Assembly: GCA_949152475.1 (NCBI GenBank)
Contig: OX424564.1
Span: 32,424,165 to 32,488,164 of the forward strand
Reading direction: 5' to 3'
Length of the DNA stretch: 64,000 nucleotides
Source of the DNA: Terebella lapidaria
Taxonomy: Eukaryota > Annelida > Polychaeta > Terebellida > Terebellidae
The position numbers and the translations under genes were made by a program. A model generated the notes under the pieces. The model had not been told where the DNA came from. It was given only the letters and a program-made list of their open reading frames with translations, and did no database searches. Below are positions 58,723 through 64,000 of the stretch, piece by piece. Each line of letters starts with the position of its first letter. The first letter of the stretch is position 1.

Positions 58723-61700
58723 ATGGAGGAGGAACTGTGGCTTCTGGCAGCACAGAAAGTCCTGGAGTTGGCTAAGAAACCGCTTCACTACACAGAAATC
58801 AAGCGGATCATTCTTGAGCGAGGCTTGCTCAATCCAGCGTGAGTATTTTATGTCTCACAGACACAGAGACAAATGTATGAAGCGGATTTACTGACAAAAA
58901 TACAGGTCGTGTCGTTTTAGTTTGGTTTCGTGTGATGTGTCCGTTCGTACGCTGTTTTACTTTGAAATCGCATCGTGTTGGTTCATGGTTACGTGCTTCA
59001 TTTTAACATAGGTTCGTGGGCGATGTCCTCTTTTCGTGAGTCACTTTGACACTAATTCGTAGGATATGTCATATCTTCATAGATCTAGTTGTCGTGAGAT
59101 ACATATAGGCCTAAATATGCCATCTTTTCATTCTATAAGTCACAATCTCGTAAGTCATTAAGACACTGATCACTGTTTCGTAAGCAATACCAATCTCCCG
59201 TGGTGCATGTCACTTCGTAACACTCTCTGTTCGTAAGCATGGTAAGCGATCTTATCTCGTGGGCTTTGATTTGAACGAAAATGGAACGTTCTTTGGGTCA
59301 TAATTCCCATTCCGTTTGCATTCACTGCTCTTAGATCCGTTATGTGCTGAGCTCTGCTCTATTGTGCAATATGGCTGGTCATTCATGCTTTATTAAATCG
59401 CGCTGCCTGATTTCTGAATAGTTCATAATTTGCCATTGTTAAAACACGTAGCACATTTCCAAATCAAGCTCCATTAAACTGGTAGGCCTACGTGATTTGA
59501 AAATTTTCAATTCGTGCAGCATCGCCCCCATTTGCAAATCACCCACATCACGCACACAGCAATAGCAGCGCCCATTGGTACCATAATCAGTGTGAAACCT
59601 TCTAATTGGTCAGACACATTGCATACGGGGTGGGGTTCTATGGCCAAGTTTTTATGGTGTAGGACTATTGCAGAGGAGTAGCAGGGGGGGGGGGGGGGTG
59701 GAGTGGTGTCATGCTACGTAACATAATTTGTTTGTCTGAAAAATACAATTAATCCCAAACTCGTACATGTATAAATCCAATCCATGTGCTGTAGAATTAT
59801 CTAATATTTGATAATACCGGTATTTGAATGGTACCTATACTATAATTTTTCTAACTCGTTTACACTGTTTTTCGTTGATATTTTTGTGATGCTAAATGGT
59901 ATCCTTCTATAATTTGGTATACTTCACCTGGGAGTCAAACGGCAATTTTATGCGAAATTTCAGACTTCTATCACGAAAATTGAAAAAGTTGGCACTCTAC
60001 CCAAATGTTAAATTTAGCCGTGTAATTTTTTTTCTGGGTCCTCATAAAATCTTGTACTTGGGCTCGTCTTTGTAGGGCTAAAAACGTTAGAAATCAACAT
60101 GTTTGTGTCGAACACACCCCACTCTGTCTTCTGGTCCAAAATTACAATAACATTTGAATTCTGATGGATGTAAACACGATTAAATCCTCGAATATGCTCA
60201 AATTCTCGAGATCCCGTTTTGGCCTGAAATTTGTCATTGGGGTAGATTGCCAACTTCTTAAATTTTTTATATAAAAGTCTGAAATTTGGCATAAAATTGC
60301 CGTTTGATTCATAGGTGAAGTATGTCAAATTATAGAAAGATGACATTTAACATCGCAAAAATATCGCCAAAAACTTGTGTAAACAAGTTAGAAAAAATTC
60401 ATTTTATAGTGCATTTTTCATGATTATATTATACCATTCATAAAGCCGATAAGCGTGAAAGACCAGACATATATTGCACAATGGAGCAGAGCTCAGCACA
60501 TAGCGAGAAATCTAAGAGCAATGAATGCAAATGGAATAGGAAATATGACCCAAAAAACATTCCATAATAAATCAAAGCCCACGAGATAAGATCGCTTACG
60601 AAGTGACATGCACCACGACATGCAGTGTCAAAGTAACTCACGAAAATATGACATCGCCCACGAACCTATGTTAAAATGAAGCACGTGACCATGAACCAAC
60701 ACGATGCGACTTCAAAGTAAAACAGCGTACGAAATGTCACATTACACGACAACATGACCCAACACAATACGGCTTTTCAAAAATAAGCACGATGCGACTT
60801 CAAAGTAAAACAGCGTACGAACTGACACAGCTCACGAAACCAGAATAAAACGATACGACCTGTATTTTTGTCACTGAATCCGCTTCATAGAAATGGCATG
60901 GTTTGTTCATGTTAGCATGGTTAGCAGGTTAGTGTCACATGCTCAAATATAGCATATATAAACCATTTAATAGGTGGGTACATGTAAAATACTATGTCAG
61001 TATGTATGAATACTGCAACGTGATCTATGAAATGTCTTATATTTAAATAGCTTGTTTGAGATTATACAGAAAAAAGTCTTAACATGCAGATTTTACAGTA
61101 TACAGGTGCCAGACCCATTACAGTGGTGTTCTATTACAGTGGATTGAATTTCACTGTCATTTTTCTCACACACAACTGCCGTAAATGGACAAAAACAATG
61201 AATAATTTATCAGAGGAACATGAAATCTTGATATTGAAGTCAATTTATTTCTAGAATTAAAATTTCTGTGAGAAAAATGACTGTGAAATTCAGTCCACTG
61301 TAATAGGACACCACTGTAATAGGTCTGGCACCTTATATATATCTGTACAAGATGCTTTATACATCATAATGAGCCAATATAGTCCTATCCCTAAATCTGG
61401 AAATGTTCATTTTGCAGGATGAAGACCACACTTGAAGAAGCTCTGTTCAAGGAGGTTGGTGTCCAAAAGTATAATAGTGATAGTATTTGAGTAATTTTTC
61501 AGCCTAGCCTACATCCAGAAAATTTTGTGGATTTGGAATAATACTGTGTAATGACCTATATTGTTTACAGATTCAAAAGGCTGAGCGAAGATTCCAGTCT
61601 ATTGCTGGTCAGCCAGGAGTCTTTGGGTTGGTCGAGGTACGTATATGAATGTTCCAGCTGGATGAATCACCATTTGTTGGTTGTCACCTGTTGAGTTGTA

Positions 61701-63788
61701 TATACCGGTATTCAGTAAAGTCTTAAATATATTCTATAAATTTGTTATCACTTGAAATGTAGAGAAAATGTGAAGATATTATCATGGCTAATTTTCTCAG
61801 GTTTAGAACCTAATATCTGTATTGTGTAGACAGATTAACTATAGAAGCTGATTAACTCACAATTCACAAGAGTAAACATGGAAAAAAAATTCACACTCAG
61901 GGGGTGAAAGTTAAGGAGGAACCAGTGGCAGAGGTGGTCCCGAAGCCACAGGTGACCACAACGGTGAACATCCAGAGTCGGCGGGTGGTCAAAGTCCGAC
62001 CTCCGAACCCGTCGATGAGTGCCATCTTGCAGGAGAGGTATCGGCTGAAATATAAGAGGCTACGCAAGCAAGTCAAGGACCTAATATTTGTGAGTGTGAG
62101 CTTTGAAATTATCAAATCAAATCTCTCCAGTGAATGCTGAAATACTAGTATCCGCCTTCGTGTAAAAATGATGATTGAAATTGTTGATAAAATATTCACA
62201 CATTACAGATAAATAGTGCTGTCTGTGATGAAGTCATCAGCATTGAAGATAAGATACAGAAGGTTAAAGATGAGCGACGGTGAGTCTCGATATAAACACT
62301 GAACTGTAGAAATCCAATTCATATAATATAATGCATGCTTTTCAATTTTTGTCACCATTTTCGCAACAATTTAGCTCTAGGGTATAATTCAGCTGGTGCT
62401 CACCATATCTCACACAGGTACCTCTTAGCGCGCCTGCTGCAGAATCGAACAGTAGCTGATTCTTTGCTCCCTCCTCCACCCATCACCACAACGTCACCTA
62501 GTGGCAGCACAAGCAAACACACGACACAGAGCATCGCACAGATTCTGGGGGAGGTCGATCGAAGAAAGCGAAAAGTGCAGCCGGGAGTCACAGCAGCTGG
62601 AGTGAAGAAGAAAAGTGCTACCAAAGATGGTGGAGGTTTGTTTGTTGTGGTTTTATGACAAGTCATTTTCATGAATTTTTGTTTAATAGAAAGTTTTCAG
62701 CGGCAAATCTTGCGCTTTGTTCCACATTGTGTTAAAATAAGCAGTATATCGAGGTAAAATGTGGAAAGCGTCATGTCACGTCTTGATAGCCTATTGGTAT
62801 CCTGAGTATTTATGTGGGAGATCACTTCAATAAAAAGAAAGTAGATATTTATATATGTATATAAAATACAATGTACATAAGATGGGTGCTATTTGCATTG
62901 GCACTTCACCAGTCACACATTACAAAATGTCTGTTTTCTATCCTTCAAAGAGGAGCGACCCAAACCGAAGAAAGCTAGAACTGGATCGAGCGGTCGTAGA
63001 TTAGTTCAGCCTCTGCCATTGGACAATCTCGGGCGACCAATGCTGCCTTTTGAACTTGGCAACCTGACTGTGTACTGCATAGGGGAGGTAGGTAAAAAAA
63101 TAACTGATAAAACTTGAATGATACGGGATGAAAGGATACACAAATCCTAATATCATGTTGATCTGAAGCCCGAGTCATTCACCGACACGCAAGATTTTTC
63201 ATTGATGCAAAAATGCAATCATATAATAGAGCACATCTGAGAAGACCGCGAAAGCCACTTGCTATAGGTTGGTTTTTTATCACGGTTTCCAACCAACAGA
63301 TCGTGTCCGACCGGTCAGGTTTCCACTCGTCCGACTGTATCTTCCCTGCTGGGTACTGCAGCACCCGGGAATACGTCAGCATCCGCAACCCGCTGGAACG
63401 CTGTCTCTATACGTGCAAGATCGTGGACACTGGAACTGGCCCAAAGGTCAGAGGTTAAAGCATATGGCAACCTGTTGCACAAGAATCAATTTGTGCTGTT
63501 TGGTGGCCATGACTGCTTGATGGCCTGTTTTTGGCAAAAAGGTTTCTTTGTAGTCAGCTACCAATTTTATCGTTATGAATTCATGCATTGTACAGTACGT
63601 TTTATCAAGAAATCCAGGTTATAAAACTCAATGGAAACCGTCATAAAGTCCTCGAGCATCTGGTTTATTTGACTTCTGCATTCTTTCCAGTTTGACATCT
63701 CGCCCGAGGATGCTCCCGAGATTGTTTTCTCGGGACACTCTGCCTCGGAATGTCACCTGAAACTCCTCAAAGCCATCAACCAGGGCAG
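58723..63788 (+). CDS. TBRG1: TBRG1-like FYRN/FYRC protein with an N-terminal HARE-HTH domain (3' part beyond window)
   Basis: Exons 58723-58838, 61418-61454, 61571-61636, 61901-62089, 62209-62279, 62418-62635, 62951-63087, 63300-63446, 63691-63788, all with GT-AG borders and fitting phases. Exons 1-3 (residues ~1-73) form a HARE-HTH winged helix: MEEELWLLAAQKVLELAKKP, LHYTEIKRIILERGLL, TLEEALFKEI, then RFQS with GVFGLVE. Exons 4-6 match TBRG1 (ERYRLKYKRLRKQVKDLIF, NSAVCDEVISIEDKI, RRYLLARLLQN), a coiled coil. Exons 7-9 form FYRN (LGRPMLPFELGNLTVYCIGE, then GYCSTREYVSIRNP) and FYRC (CLYTCKIVD, FDISPEDAPEIVF). Human TBRG1, a growth inhibitor acting with p14ARF/p53, is not known to me to have the HARE-HTH part. 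The gene may also start at 58531, 64 codons earlier. Confidence 0.85.
58875..60890. mobile_element. 2-kb foldback element in TBRG1 intron 1
   Basis: Long inverted arms: from TATGAAGCGG at about 58876 to about 59390, matching the complement of about 60440-60889 (words GCGTACGCTG-like TTCGTACGCTG, GGTTCGTGGGCGATGTC, GCGATCTTATCTCGTGGGCT, TGTGCTGAGCTCTGCTC). Inner arms (59820-60010 and 60200-60420) are also inverted. AAAT flanks both ends. No transposase frame is present. Confidence 0.75.
61101..61335. mobile_element. Small palindromic MITE in TBRG1 intron 1
   Basis: AGGTGCCAGACCCATTACAG with continuing GTGGTGTTCTATTACAGTGG on the left is mirrored by the complement on the right (CCACTGTAATAGG, ACACCACTGTAATAGGTCTG, GCACCT). 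TA lies at both borders. About 235 bases, almost wholly foldable. Confidence 0.75.
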
Positions 63789-64000
63789 GTAAGGTCTCAA
63801 GTGAGGTGATAGAATATTCAGTGGCAAAGTAGTCATTTTCAATGTGGTGTCAGTAATTGAGTAGCCTTAGCATTGAAGTTAGCAGTGGTAACCTATTTCC
63901 AATTCATAGTATTTGGGATCAAGTCTGATGTGTTGATTTGACTTGCATTGGTTTGGTTTGAATCGACTTCAAACCAAACCAAACATGGCTTAAATCCCAT

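Overview
This is nuclear DNA of an animal. The genes are split by many short introns with GT-AG borders, are flanked by AATAAA signals, and sit among many small inverted-repeat transposons, homopolymer runs and the recurrent palindrome ACATGTACATGT. The protein families, the repeat load and a DIRS-type retroelement suggest a marine invertebrate (deuterostome or lophotrochozoan). The sequence alone does not let me name the species.

Layout. (1) 40-411: last coding exon of a rhophilin-like PDZ protein, then its 3' UTR. (2) 1.9-17.8 kb: an old tandem segmental duplication. Each copy carries a four-exon gene for a very small protein that is little more than a CBP/p300-type TAZ1 zinc domain. The left copy is frameshifted; the right copy is intact and predicts 134 residues. 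The right copy alone has taken in a whole-looking DIRS element (10226-16791). The duplication ends inside the last exon of MPHOSPH6, whose remaining exons lie on the minus strand at 17.75-19.29 kb. (3) 20-25 kb: several MITE-like elements and a GC-rich stretch of unknown origin. (4) 24568-45634: complete DDX1 RNA helicase, 27 exons, 741 residues. An 11.9-kb intron inside the SPRY domain holds a 148-bp satellite, a mobile element and at least one plausible antisense gene. (5) 46372-50084 (minus) and 51582-55217 (plus): two cathepsin A-like serine carboxypeptidases in divergent orientation. (6) 58723 to the window end: TBRG1-like gene whose N-terminus is an added HARE-HTH domain, followed by a coiled-coil and FYRN/FYRC domains. 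It runs off the window.

The genes do not form an operon or one pathway: RNA helicase/tRNA ligase cofactor, exosome cofactor, lysosomal peptidases, chromatin factors. The most interesting points are the free-standing TAZ1 gene, the HARE-HTH/TBRG1 fusion, the DECD box in DDX1, the antisense gene with TQT-type motifs inside the DDX1 intron, and a mobile element that carries clusters of TGACCTTGA nuclear-receptor half-sites.
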